The notes under the pieces were generated by a model. The model had not been told where the DNA came from, did no database searches, and saw only the letters and a list, made by a program, of their open reading frames with translations. A DNA stretch of 44,736 nucleotides from a virus: positions 1-44,736 of the IMG/VR virus record IMGVR_UViG_3300036770_006570. The stretch is one strand, 5' to 3'. The position numbers and the translations under genes were made by a program. This document shows, piece after piece, positions 1-8,435 of the stretch (positions within the stretch are counted from its first letter, which is position 1; each line of letters starts with the position of its first letter).

Positions 1-25
1 ATTATATCATTAAACAGGATTAATT

Positions 26-1093
26 ATGGCTTATACAATCAAAAATACAGATGGAACAACATTACTCCTGTTAAGCGACGGAAAGATTGATTCTAATTCT
101 ACCAGTTTAACATTAGTAGGGAAGAACTACTTAAGTTATGGAGAAATTTGGAATAACAATTTGATTAAATTGCTAGGTAATTTTTCTAATTTTACTTCAC
201 CGTCGAGCCCTTTAAATGGTCAACTATGGTACGATTCTTTAAACAAAAAACTTAACCTTTATGATGAAACAGACGGTTGGGAACCATTAAACGGTGCCCA
301 AATTTCAAATAGTGAACCGGCAACAATGAGTTCCGGAGATCTGTGGTGGGATTCTTTTAATAATCAATTGTACATTAAGTTAGATTCGGGAATATCATTA
401 GTAGGTCCTAATTTCTCATCTAATATCGGACAAAATGGGTGGGTTCTTCCGACAAACTCTATACAGGATAATACTAACGGAACCAGCGGTAATGTTAAAC
501 AAGTTACTCTTCTAAGAAATTACGGTCAAACTTTAGGGTATGTAGCAAATGAAAAATTCACCATTGCTACTACTAGTACCAATGCGTACATTACTACAGC
601 TACTACTTCGACTGTTAGAGGGCTAACTATTATTGGAGATATTAGAGCTAGCGATACAGCATATGCTAATACATTAACTGTTGCATCGACTATAGTATAT
701 CCAAAAAGCGAAAGAGTTGGAACTCCGGAAGAATTAGACTTTTGGGTACAAATTAATAATATCGCTGTAAGAGTATTCAATACAGGTCCAAGTTTTAGAC
801 CAGAAATAAGAGCGGTTTCGGGAACAGCTTCGATATCGTTTGCTGGGTATACTGTAAAGGTAGGTTCACCTATTTTAGCTATTAGTCAAAGCTTAACTAA
901 CTTAACAACTACTCCTTTAGCAATGGTTCCGGGACCAAGTGAATTCAGTGGTGTGGGGGATATGTTAGAAGTAATTTTAACAGATCAAACTATTAATACC
1001 GAAGAAGGAATTAGAACCTACAGAATTACAGTACAGATAGCAACAATTTCTCCTGTAACTAGAGCGAGCGTTCATCTTGAAAAATTAGTATAA
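26..1093 (+). CDS. Tail-fibre-like structural protein, paralogue A
   Basis: 355 aa, probably a virion surface or tail-fibre component. The N-terminal ~100 residues are closely repeated in the next gene (shared pattern: IDSNSTSLTL, GKNY, KLL.NFS, GQLW.DS). Two 'G.LW.DS' elements are visible (GQLWYDS, GDLWWDS), a motif also present in the 1197-aa fibre protein at 34708. The rest is rich in Thr, Ser, Asn and beta-prone, with no enzyme motif. An AGGA precedes the ATG by a few bases. Only 25 bases of upstream sequence are in the window, so its promoter is not visible. The structural role is inferred from composition and paralogy; no exact family was recognised. Confidence 0.6.
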   Translation: MAYTIKNTDGTTLLLLSDGKIDSNSTSLTLVGKNYLSYGEIWNNNLIKLLGNFSNFTSPSSPLNGQLWYDSLNKKLNLYDETDGWEPLNGAQISNSEPATMSSGDLWWDSFNNQLYIKLDSGISLVGPNFSSNIGQNGWVLPTNSIQDNTNGTSGNVKQVTLLRNYGQTLGYVANEKFTIATTSTNAYITTATTSTVRGLTIIGDIRASDTAYANTLTVASTIVYPKSERVGTPEELDFWVQINNIAVRVFNTGPSFRPEIRAVSGTASISFAGYTVKVGSPILAISQSLTNLTTTPLAMVPGPSEFSGVGDMLEVILTDQTINTEEGIRTYRITVQIATISPVTRASVHLEKLV

Positions 1094-1105
1094 CGGAAAT
1101 ATAAA

Positions 1106-2329
1106 ATGCCTTACGTAATAACAAAGACAAATGGTCAGACACTAGCTATAATAGAAGATGCTGAAATAGATGTCAATTCTACTAGTTTAACTCTTATCGG
1201 TAAGAACTATTCGGGCTACGGATTAGTTATTGATCAAAATTTTGTTAAATTACTTGAAAATTTTTCGAGTAGTTCTAAACCAGATAACGCTTTACAGGGG
1301 CAATTGTGGTTTGATAGCAGTTCGTCTAATAAAAAACTCAATGTTTGTTTTGATGGTACTAATTTTAAACCTATTGCTAATCTAATAGTAAAAGGAAGCG
1401 AACCGTCAGGATCGATCGTAGGAGATCTTTGGTGGGATTCAACTGCTGGACAATTAAAAGCCTTTGATGGAAGAAATTATCAAATTGTGGGTCCTGCAGT
1501 TTCCTCTACATCTAATGCAAATTGGGTTTTTGAAAAGGAATCAGGAGTCGGTGATACAACTAATACTGATTATTCAATTATCAGAGCAGAATTTAATAAC
1601 GATCCTATTTTAACTGTTGCCGAATTGGGTAGCACACTACCAAATTTAGAACAAGGATTAATTCCTAAACCTACGTCGACTCTTGTTAATAATTTCTCAA
1701 ACGGTGTTAAGAAAGGAGTAACAATTGCAGGTTGTGATGCCGATGGGTCATCTGAAGCAGCAGGATATTTTTTCTGGGGTACCGCTTCGGAAGCTAAATC
1801 TGCAAAAGTTAAAACAGACTTTACTGGAACAAATGCTAGTCATTATGTAACATTTGCTTCTTCTACATCAGGTGATCAAAAGCTTTATACAACATCTACT
1901 TTTTTCTTTAATCCGTCAACTAATATATTAAATGTAACTGCAACTGCTGCTCGTTATGCGGATCTTGCTGAAAGATACGAAGCAGATGCAGTATACACTC
2001 CGGGAACAGTAGTTGTTGTAGGCGGAGATAAAGAAATTACTGTAACACGTAATGCAGCTGATCCTGCAGTAGCAGGCGTTATCTCAAAAGCTCCTGCCTA
2101 TATGATGAATAGCGAAGCAGGAAACGACCAAACCCATCCTTATGTTGCTCTAAAAGGTAGAGTACAGTGTAAGGTATACGGACCGGTAACTAAAGGAGAC
2201 CTTTTGGTAACTAGTCGTCATCCAGGTTATGCTTGTACATATGTACATGGGGATCACCCTAAGGCAGCATTTGCAACTGCCTTAGAAAGTTTTAGCGGTG
2301 AATTTGGTATTATCGAAGTAAAAGTTTAA
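1106..2329 (+). CDS. Tail-fibre-like structural protein, paralogue B
   Basis: 407 aa. The N-terminal module (about residues 1-130) is homologous to the preceding gene, including two 'G.LW.DS' elements, so the pair looks like a tandem duplication. The C-terminal ~120 residues differ: they begin at ARYADLAERYEADAVY and continue with PGTVVVVGG and a Gly/Val-rich beta region, which resembles C-terminal domains of phage fibre and adhesin proteins (inference). It starts 12 bases after the previous stop with GGAAA upstream. Its TAA stop overlaps the TAA of convergent thyA inside the palindrome TTTAAA. Likely a host-contact protein. Confidence 0.6.
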   Translation: MPYVITKTNGQTLAIIEDAEIDVNSTSLTLIGKNYSGYGLVIDQNFVKLLENFSSSSKPDNALQGQLWFDSSSSNKKLNVCFDGTNFKPIANLIVKGSEPSGSIVGDLWWDSTAGQLKAFDGRNYQIVGPAVSSTSNANWVFEKESGVGDTTNTDYSIIRAEFNNDPILTVAELGSTLPNLEQGLIPKPTSTLVNNFSNGVKKGVTIAGCDADGSSEAAGYFFWGTASEAKSAKVKTDFTGTNASHYVTFASSTSGDQKLYTTSTFFFNPSTNILNVTATAARYADLAERYEADAVYTPGTVVVVGGDKEITVTRNAADPAVAGVISKAPAYMMNSEAGNDQTHPYVALKGRVQCKVYGPVTKGDLLVTSRHPGYACTYVHGDHPKAAFATALESFSGEFGIIEVKV

Positions 2330-3210
2330 ACAGCCATTTCGGCTTTAATACTTTCGTGACTTTGATAGTTTTCTAAATTAATATCTGTCATATCAAAATC
2401 TGTAATCACTAACACTTCTGAATTTAATTTTAACTTAGGTAAAGGAAAAGGCTTTCTCTTTAATTGTTCCTTAACCTGATCAATATGATTGTGGTAGATA
2501 TGAGCATCGCCCAATGTAAGGACTAAATCACCGACTTCAAAATTACATACCTGTGCAATCATGTGTGTAAACAATGCATAACTTGCTATATTGAACGGAA
2601 CTCCTAAAAACATATCAGCACTGCGCTGATACATTTGACAACTTAATTTTCCGTTGCTCACATAGAATTGTGCCATCATATGGCATGGTGGAAGAGCCAT
2701 AAGTTCTAACTCTCCTGGATTCCATGCTGTAATGATATGTCTGCGACTGTACGGGTCTTGCTTTAACCCATTAATTAGTTCTAATAACTGATCGTGATTA
2801 GCAAGAACTACTTTATTGATACGAATCAAAGGTTTGCGCCAGCGACGCCATTGTACACCATATACTCTACCGAGATCGCCAACAGTTCTTTTTAAGCGTC
2901 TATTAACCCAATAATCTGCTAATGCATTATCAGTCCAAATAGTCTTTTTAGATGAGTTTCGATCCCCATGGAGAATTTCTTTTAGACGCTGCTCATCGCC
3001 GCTGCCTTCAATAAACCATAATAATTCACTTACAACAGCCTTCCAAGCAAGTTTTTTAGTTGTAATAGCTGGAAATCCTTGAGACAGATCAAAGCGCATC
3101 TGATACCCAAAGACAGAGCGAGTACCAACTTCGGTTCTATCCGGTCGGTCCTCGCCGTTGTCTAATATGTATTTTAAAGCGTCGAGATACGCTTGTTCTG
3201 ATTGACTCAT
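2326..3210 (-). CDS. thyA: Thymidylate synthase
   Basis: 294 aa, the length of bacterial ThyA. It methylates dUMP to dTMP using methylenetetrahydrofolate and so supplies dTTP for phage replication. The catalytic cysteine is in LPPCHMMAQFYV (Cys176), the phosphate-binding arginines in DPYSRRHI (Arg156/157), and the N-terminal block DRTEVGTRSVFG is canonical. The C-terminus (ESIKAEMAV) ends in the usual xMAV. The start overlaps the upstream gene's stop as ATGA, so it is last in the operon of the MoxR/VWA pair. No truncation is seen. Confidence 0.97.
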   Translation of the reverse strand: MSQSEQAYLDALKYILDNGEDRPDRTEVGTRSVFGYQMRFDLSQGFPAITTKKLAWKAVVSELLWFIEGSGDEQRLKEILHGDRNSSKKTIWTDNALADYWVNRRLKRTVGDLGRVYGVQWRRWRKPLIRINKVVLANHDQLLELINGLKQDPYSRRHIITAWNPGELELMALPPCHMMAQFYVSNGKLSCQMYQRSADMFLGVPFNIASYALFTHMIAQVCNFEVGDLVLTLGDAHIYHNHIDQVKEQLKRKPFPLPKLKLNSEVLVITDFDMTDINLENYQSHESIKAEMAV

Positions 3211-3773
3211 TCGCCTTCAACTACTACTTTTTTGGCTTTTTTCTTAGGAGGATCTAATTCGTCTGCTTGTTTGCGTAGTGCTTGTGCTTCTTTGAATAAA
3301 GCATCGGCCTTTGAACGCATTTCTGCAGGAGTTATATCTTTCTTTGATTCGGCGACCGGAGCAGTTTCTTTCTTGGTTGTAGTCGATGACTTATCACTAA
3401 CAGCAAGTTCTTCAACTGATACACCTTTAATCTTTGCCATCTCAAGATTCAATTCATCAAGAGAAATACTCGATTGGGGAGTTGGAGTTACAAGAACTCC
3501 GTCAGTTGGAACTTTCTTTAGATAATTTCGACTATGCAACCACTGAAGCATATTGCTGCCGTCGCGAAAATTGCGAACAGCAAGAACTTCAGCAAGCTCA
3601 TTAGCTTGTTGTCCTTCTGGAGATTGTACCAACGACATTAGATCGTCATGATAATCACTTCCAAGATTTCCGGTTCCTACAACAAGTGCTGATGTATGGT
3701 CGCCCGGTAGTGTACGATAGACAACAAGGATCTTTGCTCCGTTGTTCTTCATCTTACCAACATGCTTCAACAT
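3207..3773 (-). CDS. Hypothetical protein, basic C-terminal tail
   Basis: 188 aa, function not recognised. Residues 1-105 look like a small folded domain (ILVVYRTLPGD, LVVGTGNLG). Residues ~125-188 are low-complexity, Lys/Ala/Glu-rich and probably coiled or disordered, ending in PPKKKAKKVVVEGE. A strong Shine-Dalgarno (AGGAGG) lies just upstream of the ATG. Its stop overlaps the thyA start (ATGA), so the two are translationally coupled. Confidence 0.75.
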   Translation of the reverse strand: MLKHVGKMKNNGAKILVVYRTLPGDHTSALVVGTGNLGSDYHDDLMSLVQSPEGQQANELAEVLAVRNFRDGSNMLQWLHSRNYLKKVPTDGVLVTPTPQSSISLDELNLEMAKIKGVSVEELAVSDKSSTTTKKETAPVAESKKDITPAEMRSKADALFKEAQALRKQADELDPPKKKAKKVVVEGE

Positions 3774-3784
3774 AAAACCTCCTA

Positions 3785-4036
3785 TTAGGCTTGTGGAGCC
3801 TGATTATTTTCTTCTGTGGCCTGTGGTTGAGCCGGCGGAGCAACTGCATTTAAAAAGTTATTGAGGCGATCATAAATCGCACCAACAGCAGTTAACTCGT
3901 TAGCCTGAAAGCTTCCGCGACGAACAGCAAGTTCAACGACTGCGCGAACCTGAAGTAGATCGTTGACGCTGAGTTCCGGTTGCGGAGCAGCAGCCGGGCT
4001 TTCGCCTACTGGACCTTCTTGTACTTGATTTTCCAT
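3785..4036 (-). CDS. Small hypothetical protein
   Basis: 83 aa, acidic, with Pro/Ala/Gln-rich ends (residues 8-20 and 66-83) around a predicted helical core (SVNDLLQVRAVVELAV...LNNFLNAV). A good AGAGG Shine-Dalgarno precedes it, and its ATG overlaps the stop of the upstream gene (TAATG). Similar small proteins occur beside MoxR/VWA pairs in marine phages, but no function can be assigned. Confidence 0.7.
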   Translation of the reverse strand: MENQVQEGPVGESPAAAPQPELSVNDLLQVRAVVELAVRRGSFQANELTAVGAIYDRLNNFLNAVAPPAQPQATEENNQAPQA

Positions 4037-4332
4037 TAGAATAATACCTCTTCTTTTCTATGTATATAAGGACAACCTAAAGTCATTAAAGTAATTTCTT
4101 TAGGATCCTCAATTCCTATTTCATATACTTCGACCATTTTATTATCATGACCTACTGTATATTGTTTTTTAATTGCGTACCTGCTATTTAAGTTGTAGTT
4201 AATCCACTGCTCTATAAGTTTGATTTCGACAAATCGTCCTACAGATATTTTGGTAAAATGTTCTGGAATGAATTCTAGTTTCCTACAATTCAAAACATTT
4301 AATGGATTAATTTTACCTCTTGATAGCGGCAT
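4036..4332 (-). CDS. Hypothetical protein
   Basis: 98 aa, not recognised. It is basic and beta-rich, with many Lys, Tyr and Ile (EIKLIEQWINYNLNSRY). It follows the VWA gene by 12 bases and is one base from coupling to the next gene. There is no clear Shine-Dalgarno before the ATG. A perfect TATAAATA element lies 13 bases upstream (4346-4353) and could provide a late transcript, though it overlaps the end of the VWA gene and may be chance. Confidence 0.65.
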   Translation of the reverse strand: MPLSRGKINPLNVLNCRKLEFIPEHFTKISVGRFVEIKLIEQWINYNLNSRYAIKKQYTVGHDNKMVEVYEIGIEDPKEITLMTLGCPYIHRKEEVLF

Positions 4333-4344
4333 AATCTACGCAGT

Positions 4345-5595
4345 TTATTTATAATAAGCAGTTTGACCAAACGGAGAAACAATACTGTCGTTTCCGTGAA
4401 CAATAAACAGCGTATCGCAATAATCTGGATCACCCCAACTGTAGCAAGGATATCCGTCAGTAAACATAATGAATTTTTTGGGTTCAATGCCTTCGTCTTT
4501 CATGAATTTCCAATTACATTCAAATTCAGTGCCGCCACCCCCCTGAACCCGATAATCCAAAAGTTCGTCAGCATTGTCGCCCGTAAATTCCTGCATATTG
4601 TATACATTGGTATCAAAGCACCAAAGTTTTAGTTTAAAGTCTTTGTATTCCTCCATAAGACCTTTAACTTCGCTAATCATTTCTTTAGCCATTTCGTTAG
4701 TGATACTACCGCTCATGTCAAAACTGACACATACATCGATGGTTTCTTCGTTCATCATTCCGGGCAATACAGCACCGGTGTGCTGACTTTTACGATTTGG
4801 ACGACCAAAACTAAAGTCATTTTTGATGATGCTTTGAATGTTCATTCGCAGCATCTGACGCCAATCCATTTTAGGTTCAGTAAGCTCTTTAATTAAACGA
4901 TCGACACCTGCGGGAACCTTACCAGCACTCTGTGCAGCAGCAATCATTGCCTCTTTGATTTCGTCACGAATCTGTTTTCGCTCTTCAGCGGTTAGTTTAG
5001 GACGCTTGCCTTTTCCGTCCTTTCCGTCACCGTTGCCCTCGCCATCTCCATCACCGTCGTCACCGTCGAGATGTTCGTCTAACAACTCGCCTAACATATT
5101 GATATCGATCTTGACAGCTTTTTCTTCAATATCTTCGTAAATCTGTTCAAAACTCCAACCACGATATCTATTATCTTGGAAAATATTGATCCAATCGGGA
5201 ACTTCACCGATGCGTTCATCTTTACAAATTTGATTAGTAGCATAATCGGCAGCGATATTACTGAGTTGAGGATCACGATCACCTCGACGGCCCATGTGAT
5301 CAAAGACATTGTGTAGCACTTCGTGTGCAAATCCAAACTCTGCCTGTTTAGGAGTGAGACGATTTACGAAATCATTATTATAGTAGAAATTGCGACCATC
5401 AGTTGCTAAAGTAGCACACCAATCGGTTGCATCCACTAATGTCAAACGAGTAGCAAGATTGCCGAAAAACGGATGGCGTAACAATAAGCCAATCCGGGCA
5501 GTAATTAGTTTTTCGACAATCTTGTTTTTTTCGGCTTGTGTGAATTCCTTGGGAACTATTTTTTTAGTCTTTTCGGATTTCATCACTTTAGACAC
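4345..5595 (-). CDS. VWA-like protein with metallopeptidase-type N-terminus (DUF2201-like)
   Basis: 416 aa. The N-terminal domain carries a zinc-peptidase-like HEVLHNVFDH (91-100). A low-complexity acidic linker runs from about 177 to 200 (GDD/GDG repeats). The C-terminal half is a von Willebrand A-like domain with a MIDAS motif DMSGS (293-297) and downstream TEFE and FTDGYP. This architecture is known as a partner of MoxR-type AAA ATPases, and its partner lies immediately upstream (5599-6681). Such pairs act as chaperone or metal-insertion machines in bacteria; their role in phages is not known to me. Confident in the domains, not the function. Confidence 0.88.
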   Translation of the reverse strand: MSKVMKSEKTKKIVPKEFTQAEKNKIVEKLITARIGLLLRHPFFGNLATRLTLVDATDWCATLATDGRNFYYNNDFVNRLTPKQAEFGFAHEVLHNVFDHMGRRGDRDPQLSNIAADYATNQICKDERIGEVPDWINIFQDNRYRGWSFEQIYEDIEEKAVKIDINMLGELLDEHLDGDDGDGDGEGNGDGKDGKGKRPKLTAEERKQIRDEIKEAMIAAAQSAGKVPAGVDRLIKELTEPKMDWRQMLRMNIQSIIKNDFSFGRPNRKSQHTGAVLPGMMNEETIDVCVSFDMSGSITNEMAKEMISEVKGLMEEYKDFKLKLWCFDTNVYNMQEFTGDNADELLDYRVQGGGGTEFECNWKFMKDEGIEPKKFIMFTDGYPCYSWGDPDYCDTLFIVHGNDSIVSPFGQTAYYK

Positions 5596-5598
5596 GGA

Positions 5599-6681
5599 TT
5601 AACCCTCCATTGCGGTAATAATGAACTTACCGTATTTCTCATGAAAGCGATCAAAGTTTTTAAGTTTTGATGCATCAAATGGCAACTGGTATTGTGTAAG
5701 AGCAACCTTTGCACCCATTACAACAATTTCAGTGCTGAAGTTATCCATCATAAAACCAAAGAAGTTGTCTGCCATTGCGTCCCAATTTTCAGCTTTCTTT
5801 TGATGTGCAGTTTGTAGTTCGTAGCACATACTGGTAGAAAGAGAATACATTGCAGAAATTTCTTTGATATCAGTTTTCTTAATCTTGCCGCTCAAAATGT
5901 CACTGGGATTTGGCATCTGTTTGGCAACTTTACGATGCGCCATAAACTTAACAGCAAGTCCTTCACCAACAGCACCGGAAATAAGATCTGTAAGAGTGCT
6001 GTCGCCGAGATCGTCGTCTTTAAGAAGATCGCTAACAAAACTCCAACTACGCGGAGTAGCAAATGCACGACTAGCACCTTTAGGATTAAAATCGTAAAGA
6101 TCCTGTTTGGCAAATTCAAGATAGCCGACTACCTGCTCATGTATACGATTCTTAACAGCCCAAGAATGCCAATCTTCGTGATCGACACGCAGCTCAAGAT
6201 GAAGGAATCGATTGGCCAGCGGAGCCGGCATACGATAAGTCACACCTTTGTCTGTATCTCGGTTACCCGCAGCAATAATGCTTACATTCTTTGGTAGGAC
6301 ATAAGTGCCAACTCGTCGATTGAGAACCAACTGATATGCTGCTGCCTGTGTTGCAGGCGCAGCGGAGTTGAGTTCATCAAGAAATAGAATTGAATTATCG
6401 TCGGGATCGGTTGGCAGTTCTGCCGGCGGCGCCCAACACATTGTATTCATTTGTGAATTGTAATACGGAATGCCTTTAATGTCTGTGGGCTCCCAAAGAC
6501 TCAAACGAATATCTCGAACAGGACGATCAAGTTCTTCACCAACTTGTTTTACAATATCGCTCTTGCCGATGCCCGGAGGTCCCCACATGAAGACCGGACG
6601 CTGGATTTTAATACATTTACGAATCGCTCGCTTGGCTTCATTTGGGCCAACGGTACGATTAGATGAAATTTGCTCTGCCAT
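5599..6681 (-). CDS. MoxR-type AAA+ ATPase
   Basis: 360 aa. Walker A is GPPGIGKS (34-41), Walker B is ILFLDELN (98-105), and a sensor-1-like AAGNRDTDKG follows. A MoxR-like insert (WEPTDIKGIPYY) and an arginine-rich region (ATPRSWSFV) are present. It is first in its operon, about 40 bases downstream of a perfect sigma-70-type promoter, so probably made early. The four-base gap to the VWA/peptidase gene implies co-translation and a shared complex. MoxR ATPases remodel protein substrates presented by VWA partners; the target here is unknown. Confidence 0.92.
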   Translation of the reverse strand: MAEQISSNRTVGPNEAKRAIRKCIKIQRPVFMWGPPGIGKSDIVKQVGEELDRPVRDIRLSLWEPTDIKGIPYYNSQMNTMCWAPPAELPTDPDDNSILFLDELNSAAPATQAAAYQLVLNRRVGTYVLPKNVSIIAAGNRDTDKGVTYRMPAPLANRFLHLELRVDHEDWHSWAVKNRIHEQVVGYLEFAKQDLYDFNPKGASRAFATPRSWSFVSDLLKDDDLGDSTLTDLISGAVGEGLAVKFMAHRKVAKQMPNPSDILSGKIKKTDIKEISAMYSLSTSMCYELQTAHQKKAENWDAMADNFFGFMMDNFSTEIVVMGAKVALTQYQLPFDASKLKNFDRFHEKYGKFIITAMEG

Positions 6682-6726
6682 ACAAACCCTCTAAAAAGTA
6701 AGATAATTTAAATTTTCAACACAGTT

Positions 6727-6755
6727 ATTATACCATCAACTGCGCCATTTGTCAA
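6727..6755 (-). promoter_or_regulatory. Consensus sigma-70-type promoter for the MoxR operon
   Basis: Minus strand: TTGACA (complement of 6750-6755), 17-base spacer, TATAAT (complement of 6727-6732). Both hexamers are perfect. The expected start gives a leader of about 40 bases before the ATG at 6681. Probably an early phage promoter read by unmodified host polymerase. Confidence 0.9.
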
Positions 6756-6758
6756 CGG

Positions 6759-7268
6759 CTATTTCCCAAAAGTTATTGAATGAATTTGAATATCTTGCTG
6801 TAAAATCCAATCTAAAATTTTGACAATTTCGTTAGCATCCATTTTTGGTTGATTAATATTCTTTGCTCTGTCGGTATCAACTAATCCAGGTTTGATATTA
6901 ATAATTTTGGGCTGTTGATAGATATTTTCGTTGCAGAATTCATCTAATCTTTTTTTCTTGATACTGTACAGATCTGTACTCTGTGTGTATCTTGTTGATA
7001 TGTTTATAATTTTTTTATCTTGCCCCTGCCATTTGTTAAAGATCTTTTTTAATAGAGAACTTTGAGAATCATCTATATCGTTGAATGCATTATTGACAAA
7101 GATGTCTGCGTCAGCAGATAAATTGGCAATTTTTTCTCTGACAATAGGATTTGAAATATCATAACCTGTACTTTTTGAAAAGCCAATAACTGTATGGCCT
7201 TTATCTTCAAAATACTTTTTGATAGCAGCACCGATACCTCGAGTGTGCCCGGTAATAATAATTTTCAT
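6759..7268 (-). CDS. Short-chain dehydrogenase/reductase-like protein, short form
   Basis: 169 aa from the ATG at 7268, which has AGG 6 bases upstream; an in-frame TTG two codons earlier is less likely. The N-terminal Rossmann signature is TGHTRGIG, followed by NNAF (the SDR NNAG equivalent), an active-site-like serine in ISTRYT and a YSIKK (YxxxK) catalytic pair, then a PGLVDTD motif typical of SDRs. At ~170 residues it is well below the usual 250, mainly from shortened segments between motifs rather than a broken end. It is the last gene of the late-promoter group. Its substrate is unknown. Confidence 0.8.
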   Translation of the reverse strand: MKIIITGHTRGIGAAIKKYFEDKGHTVIGFSKSTGYDISNPIVREKIANLSADADIFVNNAFNDIDDSQSSLLKKIFNKWQGQDKKIINISTRYTQSTDLYSIKKKRLDEFCNENIYQQPKIINIKPGLVDTDRAKNINQPKMDANEIVKILDWILQQDIQIHSITFGK

Positions 7269-7753
7269 ATGCAACCTATAATATGTAATCTATCTGTTAA
7301 ACCAAAATTGGCGAAGCTGTGAAGTTTTGTTGTATCCACCCAATAAACTTTTCCAATTTGTAAATGGGTTAATCCATCCTTTAAAAAAACAAACATAGCA
7401 CTTGGGTTAGTTATTAGAGGAATATGTATCCTCGGACCAAAATCTTTATGTAAAGTATAACAACTTTTGGGTTTAACGATCATTAGTCGTGTACGATACA
7501 TTTTATATTTGTGTATCAATTCTTCTATCTTGGTGTTAGAAATTATCGAGTTAATTTGATTAAAATCAGTTTCTTTGTATATTTCAGAATTTAAAGTTCC
7601 GCAAGCATCGATACAGCTGGGCCTGTCTTTTAAATGCTGTAGTGCAGATTGTTTGCCGTGCGGACTTTCTACCCATTCTACTTGATCTTTTAATTTTTCA
7701 TATTCTTGTAAAATAGGTAAAGCATTAATAGTATCTAAAACTTTAATTGACAT
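7265..7753 (-). CDS. Putative 2-oxoglutarate/Fe(II) oxygenase (Asp/Asn hydroxylase-like)
   Basis: 162 aa. The C-terminal half has the facial-triad pattern of aspartyl/asparaginyl beta-hydroxylase-like enzymes: HKD (His102, Asp104), a strand IHIPLIT, then a distal His145 in KLHSFANFG and an arginine (Arg155) in TDRLHIIG suited to 2-oxoglutarate. If correct, it hydroxylates a protein or small molecule in the infected cell. It overlaps its neighbours by 11 bases upstream and 4 bases with the SDR gene, so the two may act in sequence. The call rests on motif spacing only. Confidence 0.6.
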   Translation of the reverse strand: MSIKVLDTINALPILQEYEKLKDQVEWVESPHGKQSALQHLKDRPSCIDACGTLNSEIYKETDFNQINSIISNTKIEELIHKYKMYRTRLMIVKPKSCYTLHKDFGPRIHIPLITNPSAMFVFLKDGLTHLQIGKVYWVDTTKLHSFANFGLTDRLHIIGCI

Positions 7754-8123
7754 TTTGAGATCTTAATTTTGCTTCTATAAATCTTTTTAGATTACCGCTG
7801 AATAGAATTAATTGTACAGCAATTTTATCACTGTAAACATATATATGTCTTTTATCTAAATACCAAGGGCAATCGATAAATTGATCTAACTTTAATATAG
7901 TTTGATTTGTATTATCTAGCTCGTTTTCTAATCTAACTTTGTGATGTTTAATATCGGCTTTGTTCATTTGTTCAAAGCCTACATCAGTTAATTTAAGCCC
8001 ACCTTTTTCTTTATTTCGCGGATTGACCCACAAAACTTTGTGGTATTTTTTTAAAAATTTTTCGCTCTGTTCTAACCCAAGAGTTTGTATCAACTTTTGA
8101 GTTATTTCACTTTTTAGATTCAT
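7743..8123 (-). CDS. Hypothetical protein
   Basis: 126 aa, not recognised. It is basic and helical at the N-terminus, with a central charged helix (residues ~55-80) and a beta/helix C-terminus. No catalytic motif is apparent. It overlaps both neighbours by more than 10 bases, placing it firmly in the 8406-6759 operon behind the late-type promoter. Confidence 0.7.
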   Translation of the reverse strand: MNLKSEITQKLIQTLGLEQSEKFLKKYHKVLWVNPRNKEKGGLKLTDVGFEQMNKADIKHHKVRLENELDNTNQTILKLDQFIDCPWYLDKRHIYVYSDKIAVQLILFSGNLKRFIEAKLRSQNVN

Positions 8124-8406
8124 CCTCTACCTTAACTCCGCTAAAGAGTTTGTATACGGAAAAATCTGTAGTATTAAACATTTTATTAAGTTTTTCTGCC
8201 AAATTAAACGCATGTCCGCTATTTGAAAAACTAACTTTTTTATATTTTGGACCTAGTTGTTGAGCTACAAGGCTAGAGGTTTTTAGGTTAATCGGGCGAT
8301 CTTGATAAAAAACTGCCCAAATTGCATCGGATTCTAATACTTGTTCGGTTTTATAATTCTTTTTATTGGTTATTTCTAATAAAACCTTTGGCTTTGGTCT
8401 GCTCAT
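8107..8406 (-). CDS. Hypothetical protein, first gene of a late-type unit
   Basis: 99 aa from the ATG at 8406 (MSRPKPK...). An ATG 39 bases upstream would place the hairpin and Shine-Dalgarno inside the gene and is rejected. The protein is basic and its family is not recognised. The start is set by GAAGGA in the loop of a perfect 8-bp inverted repeat (8409-8434), itself abutting a late-type promoter GATAAATA (8436-8443), so translation is probably limited to late transcripts. Confidence 0.7.
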   Translation of the reverse strand: MSRPKPKVLLEITNKKNYKTEQVLESDAIWAVFYQDRPINLKTSSLVAQQLGPKYKKVSFSNSGHAFNLAEKLNKMFNTTDFSVYKLFSGVKVEDESKK

Positions 8407-8408
8407 TT

Positions 8409-8434
8409 GTGCGTATTCCTTCAAATATACGCAC
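8409..8434 (-). promoter_or_regulatory. RNA hairpin hiding a Shine-Dalgarno sequence
   Basis: Minus-strand arms GTGCGTAT and ATACGCAC pair perfectly over 8 bp around the 10-base loop ATTTGAAGGA, which holds the Shine-Dalgarno for the ATG at 8406. RNA entering from upstream could fold and reduce translation, while RNA starting at the adjacent late-type promoter would lack part of the 5' arm. This is the logic known for T4 gene e and soc. Confidence 0.75.
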
Positions 8435-8435
8435 A

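Noticed and set aside
4346-4353. Perfect TATAAATA on the minus strand before the 98-aa gene.
   Set aside because: It matches the T4 late promoter exactly, but it spans the stop codon of the VWA gene, the expected transcript would have a very short leader with no Shine-Dalgarno, and there is no associated hairpin as at the other late sites. Kept only as a note.
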